Of a stretch of DNA of 11,918 bases, positions 1 to 7,100 are shown in pieces (position 1 is the first letter of the stretch; each line of letters opens with the position of its first letter). The position numbers and the translations under genes were made by a program. The notes beneath the pieces are model-generated. The model did not search any database. It was not told where the DNA came from and saw nothing but the letters and a program-made list of their open reading frames with translations. The stretch comes from Bacillota bacterium (GTDB taxonomy: Bacteria; Bacillota; Clostridia; Peptostreptococcales; Anaerovoracaceae): positions 1-11,918 of the forward strand of contig JAFWVZ010000012.1 of NCBI GenBank assembly GCA_017523605.1. The letters are read 5' to 3'.

Positions 1-1
1 C

Positions 2-1210
2 CGCGACTATTATCGCCGCGGCTTTTTCGTAGAGTTCCTGTCTTTCCGGAAGGTTCTCCGAGACTATGGTAAAGGTAAAGCCCCTGCCGTCGGGCAGTTC
101 GCGAACGCCGTCATCGTTAATGTCTTTGAACCCGGCCTTTTCAAGCTGTCTGGCGGCTTCTTCGCGGTCCGTCTTAAAGGTCTCGTAAGAGTCGTCGCAG
201 CCCATTACCGACGGCGGCAGAAGCCCGGAGGACGCAACGCTTCCAGTGTTCCCGCAGAACAGCTCTCTAAGGGCGTTCCAGTCTATGCTGAGCAGCACCG
301 CTTTTCTGAACTCCGGGGTGCTGACGTCAGCTAAAGTCTCGTGGAACACGGCTATGTCCGCGTCCGCGCCGTAGAACCTGCCGGGGTCTATCCCCTCTTT
401 ATCCATGAACAGATCCGCCATGGTATAGTCCCACGGGGAATCGTAGGAGTAGATGTAATCTATTTCGTGAGCGACAAGAGCGTTGATCAGCGCTTCCTTG
501 TCCGGGTAAGTCTTTATAGTGATCTTGTCTATGCGGGCTTCTCCCTGGAGGTCGTTGCCCGGGAAGAGCTCCAGTTCCGTTATGCCCTCCGCTGAGGACA
601 CCACCTTGTACGGACCGCAGTTTTCGTCCTTATGGTCCGCCTCCCAGCTATGTTTTGACATCAAGGGGGAAAGAGCGCTTTCGGAACGCAGGAACTTATA
701 TGCGTCCGGCTCGGAGAAGACAAGCACAGCCTGATTGTCGGCGGTCTTCCTGACATCCTTAAGGTTGGCCAGAGTCTCGTCCCCCGCGATGTCCCGCCTG
801 TATTCCAGGGTAAAGACAAGGTCGTCGAAAGTTACAGGCTCGCCGTCGTGCCATTTAAACATGGTCGGGAACGCAACGCGTATCTCCCTGCCGTCCTCCG
901 ATACCGCGTAGTCCTGAATGAAATACCCGCGTATCCTGTGGAACTCGCCCCTTACGAACATTGGCGCTTGTACAACTCCGGTGTAACTCCACTGTCCGTG
1001 ATAACCGGCGCGGTCATTGATGTTTTCGGGGACCGGCACAGCCGTGGTGCCTATGGTAATGTGGTCGATGTGCTCCACCGGCGTCCTGGACGGCACAGTG
1101 TCGTTACCGAAGTCGAATATGGAAGTGCATGCCGAAAGCGACAGGCAAAGCGCAGCCGCAAGCAGCAGGCAAAGCACAGTCTTTATCGTTCTGTTGAAAC
1201 GTTTTTTCAT
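2..1210 (-). CDS. ABC transporter substrate-binding lipoprotein, peptide/SBP_bac_5-like (3' end outside window)
   Basis: An open frame of 403 codons begins at an ATG at 1210 and runs off the left edge, so the C-terminus is missing. The N-terminus is a lipoprotein signal peptide: basic MKKR, a hydrophobic stretch, then the lipobox L-S-A-C with the lipidated cysteine at residue 28. About residues 120-130 read WHDGEPVTFDD, the signature stretch of the family 5 (oligopeptide/nickel) solute-binding proteins that hand ligands to ABC permeases. A later segment (FRKAVLLSIDWNAL) also fits this family. The protein would sit on the outer face of the membrane. The start codon overlaps the stop of the upstream ECF-S gene as ATGA, and a GGAGG ribosome site lies 6 nt before it, which suggests translational coupling. 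Its permease and ATPase genes are not visible and may lie further left. The ligand cannot be told from sequence; peptide is the default family guess. Confidence 0.88.
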   Translation of the reverse strand, partial: MKKRFNRTIKTVLCLLLAAALCLSLSACTSIFDFGNDTVPSRTPVEHIDHITIGTTAVPVPENINDRAGYHGQWSYTGVVQAPMFVRGEFHRIRGYFIQDYAVSEDGREIRVAFPTMFKWHDGEPVTFDDLVFTLEYRRDIAGDETLANLKDVRKTADNQAVLVFSEPDAYKFLRSESALSPLMSKHSWEADHKDENCGPYKVVSSAEGITELELFPGNDLQGEARIDKITIKTYPDKEALINALVAHEIDYIYSYDSPWDYTMADLFMDKEGIDPGRFYGADADIAVFHETLADVSTPEFRKAVLLSIDWNALRELFCGNTGSVASSGLLPPSVMGCDDSYETFKTDREEAARQLEKAGFKDINDDGVRELPDGRGFTFTIVSENLPERQELYEKAAAIIVA

Positions 1211-1785
1211 CTTTTGCCTCCGGAGACCGGTGACAGCCCCGCGCTCTCTATGGCAAGGACCACCGCCGGAACCAGTATAAGATGTATCACGGCGCCCACC
1301 GCCGTGGATGCGAAGTAGCCGGAGAAGAACGCCGCGAAGGTGTAGGGCGAGCTGCTGCCTATAACACCTATGGTGATGAACAGAGCCTTAGCCGCGCCTC
1401 CGGCGATCCTGCCGAGTATCATGGCGGGGACCAGAGACATGTACATCGCAGTCAGGTGGCTCCTCTTCTTGCTCTTTATAAGAGCCGGATACAGAAGCCC
1501 GGTAATGAGTCCGTACACCGCAAGCTCGAACACCATGGGCAGCGCGTTGGTCGGGAAAGGCGGGAAGCCGAACAGCAGGCTGCGCAGAAGCGGCAGCACT
1601 ATCCCAAGGCCCATGCCCCATTTCCAGCCGCAGCAAAGGCCGCAGATAAGTACCGGTATGTGGAGCGGGCTTATGGTCTTTGCTATAGCCTGGATCTGGC
1701 CCGTAAGAAACGGCAGCACAAGTCCCACGGCAAGCAGCATTCCCGTGATCACCAGACTTTTATATTTTCCAGAACTGCTCTGCAT
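1207..1785 (-). CDS. ECF transporter S component (vitamin/cofactor-binding membrane subunit)
   Basis: This 192-residue, strongly hydrophobic protein has about six predicted membrane segments (roughly residues 10-28, 42-60, 58-75, 82-103, 112-138, 150-180). The length and the motifs PLHIPVLICG, LPLLRSLLFG, PPFPT and MVFELAVYGL are typical of substrate-binding S components of energy-coupling factor importers, which load a vitamin or related nutrient and dock on shared EcfT/EcfA units. I chose the ATG at 1785 because AAAGGA lies 5 nt upstream; a TTG at 1806 would add seven residues but has no such site. No EcfA or EcfT gene is nearby, as is usual for group II systems whose energising module is encoded elsewhere. 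The gene ends in a 4-nt overlap with the lipoprotein gene. The vitamin is not predictable by eye. Confidence 0.82.
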   Translation of the reverse strand: MQSSSGKYKSLVITGMLLAVGLVLPFLTGQIQAIAKTISPLHIPVLICGLCCGWKWGMGLGIVLPLLRSLLFGFPPFPTNALPMVFELAVYGLITGLLYPALIKSKKRSHLTAMYMSLVPAMILGRIAGGAAKALFITIGVIGSSSPYTFAAFFSGYFASTAVGAVIHLILVPAVVLAIESAGLSPVSGGKR

Positions 1786-1811
1786 GAGTATCCTTTCTGT
1801 CAGCAAGCCGT

Positions 1812-1824
1812 GCTCCGCCGGAGC
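1812..1824 (-). other. Small GC-rich hairpin in the PFL to ECF-S spacer
   Basis: The 80-nt spacer between the PFL stop and the ECF-S start holds a perfect inverted repeat, GCTCC-GCC-GGAGC. There is no T-tract after it on the minus strand, so it is not a canonical terminator. It could be an mRNA-processing or stability element, or incidental. Confidence 0.35.
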
Positions 1825-1840
1825 GGATCCGCGTTGTCAG

Positions 1841-1884
1841 TTGCGCAGGCTGTGTTTATGATGCATTAATTGCGCAGGCTGTGT
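1841..1884. repeat. 15-bp direct repeat spanning the PFL gene end
   Basis: TTGCGCAGGCTGTGT occurs at 1841-1855 and again at 1870-1884, a 29-bp period. The second copy encodes the last residues of the PFL protein (IHSLRN); the first lies in the spacer beyond the stop codon, where another frame would read HSLRN again. It looks like a small tandem duplication of the gene end. Confidence 0.75.
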
Positions 1885-3224
1885 ATGGGCGCGGGGATCC
1901 TTCCTCCCCTGTCCACAAACTCCCTGCAGGAACGGCTGTTTACAGGCATTACCGGACCGGACCCCAGAAGGCCTCCGAATTCCACGACGTCGCCTACCTT
2001 GCACCCCGGAGCCGGGATGACTCTTACAGCCGTAGTCTTGTTGTTTATCATTCCTATGGCGGCTTCGTCCGCTATTATTCCGGAGATCGTCTCCGCGGAA
2101 GTGTCGCCGGGGATCGCTATCATGTCCAGACCAACGGAACATACGCAGGTCATTGCTTCCAGCTTTTCTATGGTAAGGGCGCCGTTAAGCGCTGCGCGTA
2201 TCATTCCCGCGTCCTCGGATACCGGTATGAATGCTCCGGACAGACCGCCTACGTTGGAAGAAGCCATTACTCCGCCCTTCTTTACAGCGTCGTTGAGCAG
2301 CGCCAGAGCGGCCGTGGTGCCTGGAGCGCCTACGCTCTCAAGTCCCATCTCTTCCAGTATGTCCGCAACACTGTCGCCTACGGCAGGCGTGGGAGCAAGC
2401 GAAAGATCCACTATCCCGAACGGAACGCCCAGCCTGGAAGAAGCTTCCTGAGCTACCAGCTGTCCCATTCGCGTCACGCGGAACGCGGTGCGCTTTATGG
2501 TCTCCGCAACTACGTCTATCGGCTGACCCTTGCAGCTCTGAAGCGCGTGATGCACGACTCCGGGGCCGGACACGCCTACGTTGATGACGCAGCCGGGCTC
2601 ACCCACACCGTGGAACGCTCCCGCCATGAACGGGTTGTCCTCCACCGCGTTGCAGAACACCACCAGCTTGGCGCAGGCAAAGCCTCCGCGGTCCGCTGTA
2701 AGCTCCGCAGCTTTCTTTATGACGCGCCCCATCTCCGCTACGGCGTTCATGTTTATTCCCGCCTTGGTGGAACCGATGTTTACGGACGCGCATACCTTGT
2801 TGGTGCTGGCCAGGGCCTCCGGTATGGAGTTTATCAGCGCGTGGTCTCCGCCGGTATAGCCCTTCTGGACCAGCGCGGAGAATCCGCCTATGAAGTCTAT
2901 TCCAAGGGCGTCCGCCGCGCGGTCCATGGCCTTTGCGAAGGGCACGTAGTCCTCCGTGTCGCTGCTCTCGCAGGCTATGGCTATGGGCGTTACGGAAACG
3001 CGCTTGTTTATTATGGGTATGCCGAACTCACGCTCTATGGCCTGAGCCGTGGGCACCAGTCTCTCGGCCTTGCGGCATATCTTTTCGTATATCTTGTCCG
3101 CGCACGCAGCCGGATCCGAATCGCAGCAGTCCCTGAGCGATATGCCCATGGTGACCGTACGGATGTCCAGATGCTGCTGGCTGATCATTTCTACGGTAGA
3201 AAGGATCTCGCTGGCACTAAGCAT
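1866..3224 (-). CDS. PFL family protein (UPF0210/DUF711)
   Basis: This complete 452-residue protein belongs to the UPF0210 family, whose members are usually about 450 residues and whose biochemical role is not established. Family stretches are visible in order: ISLRDCCD near residue 28, the block GVGEPGCVINVGVSGPG around 206-222, IPVSEDAGMI around 333-342, and the conserved tail GGRIPAPIHSLRN at the C-terminus. There is no signal peptide or membrane segment, so it should be cytosolic. The ribosome site GGGAGGTGA sits a few bases before the ATG and almost abuts the stop codon of the ACT-domain gene, so the two are surely co-transcribed. The ACT/UPF0210 gene pair recurs in many Firmicutes, which suggests that the ACT protein modulates or partners the larger one; that is inference. 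The name is not evidence of pyruvate formate-lyase activity. Confidence 0.95.
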   Translation of the reverse strand: MLSASEILSTVEMISQQHLDIRTVTMGISLRDCCDSDPAACADKIYEKICRKAERLVPTAQAIEREFGIPIINKRVSVTPIAIACESSDTEDYVPFAKAMDRAADALGIDFIGGFSALVQKGYTGGDHALINSIPEALASTNKVCASVNIGSTKAGINMNAVAEMGRVIKKAAELTADRGGFACAKLVVFCNAVEDNPFMAGAFHGVGEPGCVINVGVSGPGVVHHALQSCKGQPIDVVAETIKRTAFRVTRMGQLVAQEASSRLGVPFGIVDLSLAPTPAVGDSVADILEEMGLESVGAPGTTAALALLNDAVKKGGVMASSNVGGLSGAFIPVSEDAGMIRAALNGALTIEKLEAMTCVCSVGLDMIAIPGDTSAETISGIIADEAAIGMINNKTTAVRVIPAPGCKVGDVVEFGGLLGSGPVMPVNSRSCREFVDRGGRIPAPIHSLRN

Positions 3225-3238
3225 TTGCGGTCACCTCC

Positions 3239-3511
3239 CTAGATCCTGTGCATGGCGTCGAAGATCTCTTCGCGCTGGATGTGGATCTCCATGCCGCTTT
3301 CTTTACCGTAGTTCTCCAGCCTTTCGGCTATCTGGCCGAAGCCGAGGCTGCTGGTATCGATGTCCACCAGGACCACCATCGTAAAGTATTCCTGAAGTAT
3401 GGTCTGGTTGATGTCCAGGATGTTTACGCCCGCGTTCGCCAGAACGCCGCACACTCCCGCGGTGATGCCGACCTTATCCTTGCCGACGACGCTTAAAATG
3501 CATTTTTTCAT
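3239..3511 (-). CDS. ACT domain-containing protein (UPF0237)
   Basis: This 90-residue protein is a single ACT domain. The N-terminal strand and loop VVGKDKVGI (about residues 8-16) is followed by the ligand-binding helix GVCGVLANAGVNILDINQ, which is typical of UPF0237 and of the GcvR-like group. ACT domains usually bind amino acids or other small ligands and regulate a partner enzyme; here the obvious partner is the PFL family protein 14 nt downstream. The start at 3511 has AGAGGA about 7 nt before it. A promoter with an extended -10 lies about 45 nt upstream, and a hairpin-terminator RNA lies further upstream, so the gene is probably the first cistron of the ACT, PFL, ECF-S, lipoprotein operon. 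The ligand is unknown. Confidence 0.93.
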   Translation of the reverse strand: MKKCILSVVGKDKVGITAGVCGVLANAGVNILDINQTILQEYFTMVVLVDIDTSSLGFGQIAERLENYGKESGMEIHIQREEIFDAMHRI

Positions 3512-3553
3512 GTGGAATTCCTCTGAGCTTTTACTCGTTAAAGTTGATATTTT

Positions 3554-3562
3554 ATTGTATCA
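3554..3562 (-). promoter_or_regulatory. Extended -10 promoter ahead of the ACT/PFL operon
   Basis: On the minus strand the sequence TGATACAAT gives a TG-N extended -10 with hexamer TACAAT, in an AT-rich patch 43 nt from the ATG of the ACT gene. No good -35 is present at 16-18 nt, which is tolerated in extended -10 promoters. Transcription would start near 3547. Confidence 0.55.
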
Positions 3563-3616
3563 TAAAGACGGGAATTTTACTACTTCATGGCGGGCTTCGC
3601 GCTCGGTAAGAACATC

Positions 3617-3668
3617 AAAAAACACAAGTGACCGCCCACAACTTTCCCATAAGAGCGGTCACTCTGTG
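3617..3668 (-). terminator. Strong intrinsic terminator
   Basis: The arms AGTGACCGC (3627-3635) and GCGGTCACT (3655-3663) form a 9-bp stem around a 19-nt loop. Four more pairs (3623-3626 with 3665-3668) extend it past a single bulged base at 3664. On the minus strand the stem is followed at once by six T residues (3617-3622), so it works for leftward transcription. It would end both the RNA from the promoter at 3721-3749 and any readthrough from the DUF4298 gene. Confidence 0.85.
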
Positions 3669-3714
3669 ATTTGCCTCTGAAGGGAGGACCGCCTGTCGGC
3701 AGTGCCTCTTTTCG
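3617..3714 (-). ncRNA. Candidate small RNA or attenuator leader (~95 nt, unclassified)
   Basis: A near-consensus promoter would start an RNA near 3713-3714 that ends at the T-tract near 3617. The RNA opens with a 10-bp hairpin (GAGG at 3705-3708 and ACUGCC at 3698-3703 pairing with GGCGGU at 3688-3693 and CCUC at 3684-3687; one bulge at 3704; loop GACA), followed by a linker and the terminator hairpin. The 3' arm of hairpin 1 (GCGGUC, 3687-3692) can instead pair with GACCGC (3655-3660) in the 5' arm of the terminator, and CCUC can pair with GAGG at 3674-3677. Such mutually exclusive pairing is typical of attenuators. I looked for conserved elements of T-box, ZTP, THF, glycine and SRP RNAs and saw none. 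No protein frame with a ribosome site is present. Confidence 0.55.
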
Positions 3715-3720
3715 TATACA

Positions 3721-3749
3721 AGCATAACAAACGACCCGGCGGATGTCAA
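3721..3749 (-). promoter_or_regulatory. Near-consensus sigma-A promoter
   Basis: On the minus strand TTGACA (3744-3749) is followed after exactly 17 nt by TATGCT (3721-3726), placing transcription start near 3713-3714. It begins only 26 nt after the DUF4298 stop codon. It is the strongest promoter-like sequence I found in the window and fires straight into the two-hairpin RNA. Confidence 0.75.
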
Positions 3750-3775
3750 TAACACCGGAGGATCTGTGTCAGATG

Positions 3776-4087
3776 CTAAAGGACGTTGTTCTCCAGCGCG
3801 GATCCGGTAAGCTTAAGCATGCGGATGACAAGCTCGCGGTTCTCTATTATGAGGTCGTAGACCGCGTCCTCCGAAAGCACTCCGCGCTTAAGATCCGCGG
3901 GCAGCAGGCCTTTCTCGTCCGCCTCGAAGTCCTTCATCCAAGCGGAACTGCCGTAGTAGTCGCTCAGCTTCTTGTACTGTTTCTGAACGGACTCGTACCG
4001 GTCCAGCGCCTCGCCCAGTTCCTTTACCGCCTCCGACGAAGCGTCCAGATACTCCTCCATCTGCTTTATGCGTTCTATCCTGTTCAT
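3776..4087 (-). CDS. DUF4298 domain-containing protein
   Basis: This small 103-residue protein matches the DUF4298 family across its length: an N-terminal helical, charged region (MNRIERIKQMEEYLD) and the conserved central-to-C-terminal segment YYGSSAWMKDFEADE followed by LPADLKRGVLSEDAVYDLI. It has no signal or membrane segment and probably forms mostly helix, with coiled-coil character in residues 1-45. Function is not known. The gene lies between the purL terminator upstream and a new promoter downstream. Its only strong ribosome site, AGGAGGAGG (4101-4109), is 13 nt from the ATG, a long spacing, and touches the T-tract of the terminator. Expression may therefore depend on readthrough from purL, since no separate promoter is evident between them. 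Confidence 0.9.
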   Translation of the reverse strand: MNRIERIKQMEEYLDASSEAVKELGEALDRYESVQKQYKKLSDYYGSSAWMKDFEADEKGLLPADLKRGVLSEDAVYDLIIENRELVIRMLKLTGSALENNVL

Positions 4088-4109
4088 TCTGATCTTCAGA
4101 CCTCCTCCT

Positions 4110-4141
4110 AAAAGAACGGCTCCCCTGCGGTGCGGGGAGCC
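4110..4141 (-). terminator. Intrinsic terminator after purL
   Basis: GGCTCCCC (4118-4125) and GGGGAGCC (4134-4141) form a perfect 8-bp GC-rich stem with an 8-nt loop. On the minus strand it is followed by GTTCTTTT. It starts 11 nt beyond the purL stop codon and should end the purD-purL transcript. Confidence 0.85.
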
Positions 4142-4152
4142 TGTTTCATCGT

Positions 4153-7100
4153 TTACTTAAAGTATTCTTTTGCTGCGGCAAACAGCTTTATGTCGTAATC
4201 GCCGGGGACGTTCCTGTACAGACCCGCGCCCACACGCTCCGAGTGGCCCATCTTGCCGAGTACCCTGCCGTCCGGGCTGGTTATACCCTCGATGGCCATT
4301 ACGGAACCGTTGGGGTTGAAGCGCACGTCCGCGCTTGCGTCTCCGTCCAGATCCACGTACTGGGTGGCTATCTGACCGTTCTTTATAAGCTCCGCAAGCA
4401 CCGCGTCGTTTGCTATGAAGCGTCCTTCGCCGTGGGATATGGGCACGCTGTAGATCTCGCCGGGCTGCGTTAGCGCAAGCCACGGGGACTTGTTGCTTGC
4501 GATACGCGTGCGCACTATCTTGGACTGGTGACGCGCTATTACGTTAAAGGTAAGCGTGGGGCTGTCCGCGTCGGTGTCCATGATCTTTCCGTATGGAACC
4601 AGACCAAGCTTAACCAGCGCCTGGAAGCCGTTGCAGATGCCCAGCATAAGGCCGTCGCGCTCTTCCAGCAGCTTAGTTACCTGCTCCTTTACCGCGCCGT
4701 TGCGGAAGAAAGCGGTTATGAACTTGGCGCTGCCTTCCGGCTCGTCGCCGCCGGAGAATCCGCCCGGGATGAATATTATCTGGGACTCTGCCGCAGCCTT
4801 GGCGAATTTCTCTACGCTGCGCGATACGTCGTCCGCGGAAAGGTTCCTGATGACCATTATCTCCGGATCCAGCCCCGCGGCGGCAGCCGCCTTGGCGCTG
4901 TCGTACTCGCAGTTGGTACCCGGAAATACCGGAATGAGTATGCGCGGCTTTGCGCTCTTAACGAGCGGTGCCGGCCACTTGTCCGCCTTGAACGTAACGT
5001 TCTCTACAGGTCCGATCTCCTGTTTTATGTTGCAGTTGTAAATGTCTTCCAGCTTGCCTTCGTAGGCCGCGGTAAGGACATCTATGCCTACCTCTTCCTC
5101 GCCCAGACGGATGACGCCGTCATCAGTGGTGCGTCCCAGGAAGCCTACGGACACGCCGTCGGGCAGCTGTTTTTCGGAGAATATTCCGTCCGGAGCTTCG
5201 CCCAGCTCCACGATGAAGCTGCCGTAATCGTAGTTGAACAGCCTGCTGTCCACTGCTGCCAGCCCGTCTTCGAACCTGAAGCCAAGACCGTTGCCTATGC
5301 ACATCTTAAAAATCGCTTCGGCCGTACCGCCCATGCTCGGCGCCCAGCAGGCCTTAATGGCTCCGCAGCGCTGCAGCATGTTGACGTATCTGAACAGATC
5401 CAGCAGAGACGATGCCTCCGGCAGACCGTCCTTTCCGAGCCGCGGGGAGATGCGGAGGACAGAGCTTCCGGCCTCCTTGAACTCCGGCGACATGATGTTC
5501 TCTATCTTTTCGTCCGTTACAGCGAACGACACCAGCGTAGGCGGAACGTGTATGTCCTCGAAAGATCCGGACATGGAGTCCTTGCCGCCTATGGCCGCGA
5601 CTCCCAGTTCCTTCTGAGCCCTGAATGCTCCCAGCAGAGCAGCCAGCGGCTTGCCCCACTTTTCGCTGTCGTGTCCGAGCTTTTCGAAGTATTCCTGGAA
5701 GGTAAGGTATACATCCTTGAACTCCGCGCCGGTGGCTACCAGCTTGCTTACAGATTCCACGACCGCGGTGTACGCTCCGTGATACGGTGAGCTTTCGGTA
5801 AGGAAGGGGTTGTAGCCCCAGGACATTACGGAGCAGGTGTCTGTGTCCTTGTCTTCCACGGATATCTTGTGGACCATGGCCTGAACAGGCGTAAGCTGGT
5901 TCTTTCCTCCGAAGGGCATCAGGACCGTGCCTGCGCCTATGGTGGAGTCGAAGCGTTCCGAAAGGCCTCGCCTGGAGCAGCAGTTGAGGCTCTCGGCCAT
6001 GCCTATGTATTTTTCCGCGAAGGTCTCGCCGGTGATCTTGCGCCTTGCGGACCAGGTCTTCTTTACCTCTACGTCTATGTGCTTTTCCGCGCCGTTGGAA
6101 TTAAGGAACTCGCGGCTGAGGTCTACTATCTTTTCGCCGTTCCAGTTGAGGACCAGCCTGGGATCTTCGGTGACCTCCGCCACCTTAATGGCCTGAAGGT
6201 TCTCCGCGGCTGCCAGATCCAGGAACTTCTGCTTGTCGCCCGCGGCTACTACCACGGCCATACGCTCCTGGCTCTCGCTTATGGCAAGTTCCGTGCCGTC
6301 CAGACCTTCGTACTTCTTGGGCACTGCGTTAAGATCCACGCTAAGACCGTCCGCAAGTTCGCCTATGGCAACGGACACGCCGCCCGCGCCGAAGTCGTTG
6401 CAGCGCTTTATAAGCCTTGAAGCGGCCGGGTTCCTGAACAGCCTCTGGAGCTTTCTTTCTTCCGGAGCGTTACCTTTCTGGACCTCGGCTCCGCAGTTCT
6501 CGACGGAGTGGACGTCGTGAGCCTTGGAAGAACCGGTGGCTCCGCCTATTCCGTCGCGGCCTGTGCTTCCGCCCAGCAGTATTACAACGTCGCCGGCTTC
6601 TGGTCTTTCCCTTCGCACGTTCGCCTCCGGAGCTGCCGCTATTACTGCGCCTATCTCCATGTGCTTTGCGGCGTAGCCGGGATGATAAAGTTCGTCTACT
6701 ATTCCTGTAGCAAGGCCTATCTGGTTGCCGTAGGAAGAATATCCCGCGGCTGCGGTAGCAACCAGCTTTCTCTGCGGAAGCTTGCCCGGTATGGTCTCGC
6801 TGATGGGAACGGTCGGGTCCGCCGCGCCCGTAACACGCATTGCGGCGTAAACGTAGGAACGTCCGGAGAGCGGGTCTCTTATGGCTCCGCCTATGCATGT
6901 GGCGGCGCCGCCGAAGGGCTCTATCTCCGTCGGATGATTGTGAGTCTCGTTCTTGAACAGAAGCAGCCAGGGCTCCTTCTTTCCTTCTATCTCTACCTGC
7001 AGCTTAACGGTGCAGGCGTTTATCTCTTCGGATTCGTCCAGCTTGTCCAGCTTGCCGTGAGCCTTAAGATACTTGGCGCCAATAGTGCCCAGATCCATAA

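Noticed and set aside
1786..1806. TTG start for the ECF-S gene, adding seven residues
   Set aside because: The ATG at 1785 has AAAGGA at proper spacing, and that site would lie inside the extension; the TTG has no ribosome site of its own.
1837..2142. A 101-codon minus-strand frame overlapping the PFL gene end, whose tail also reads HSLRN
   Set aside because: It is an out-of-frame shadow of the PFL gene; the tail similarity arises from the 15-bp direct repeat.
1881..3242. A 453-codon plus-strand open frame over the PFL gene
   Set aside because: Same register-matched antisense effect; the minus strand encodes a complete UPF0210 protein.
3615..3650. An 11-residue leader peptide frame (MGKLWAVTCVF) inside the terminator
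   Set aside because: It ends within the T-tract and has no convincing ribosome site and no run of one regulatory codon; only one Trp. Likely chance.
3617..3714. ZTP (pfl) riboswitch or T-box leader upstream of the ACT/PFL operon
   Set aside because: The conserved ZTP element (CCGCCUGGGCA-like) and the T-box (GGGUGG-ACCGCG-like) are absent, and the PFL family name is unrelated to the pfl genes of the ZTP motif.
4528..5790. A 420-codon plus-strand open frame over the 3' half of purL
   Set aside because: In antisense register with purL codons and without a recognisable product or ribosome site.
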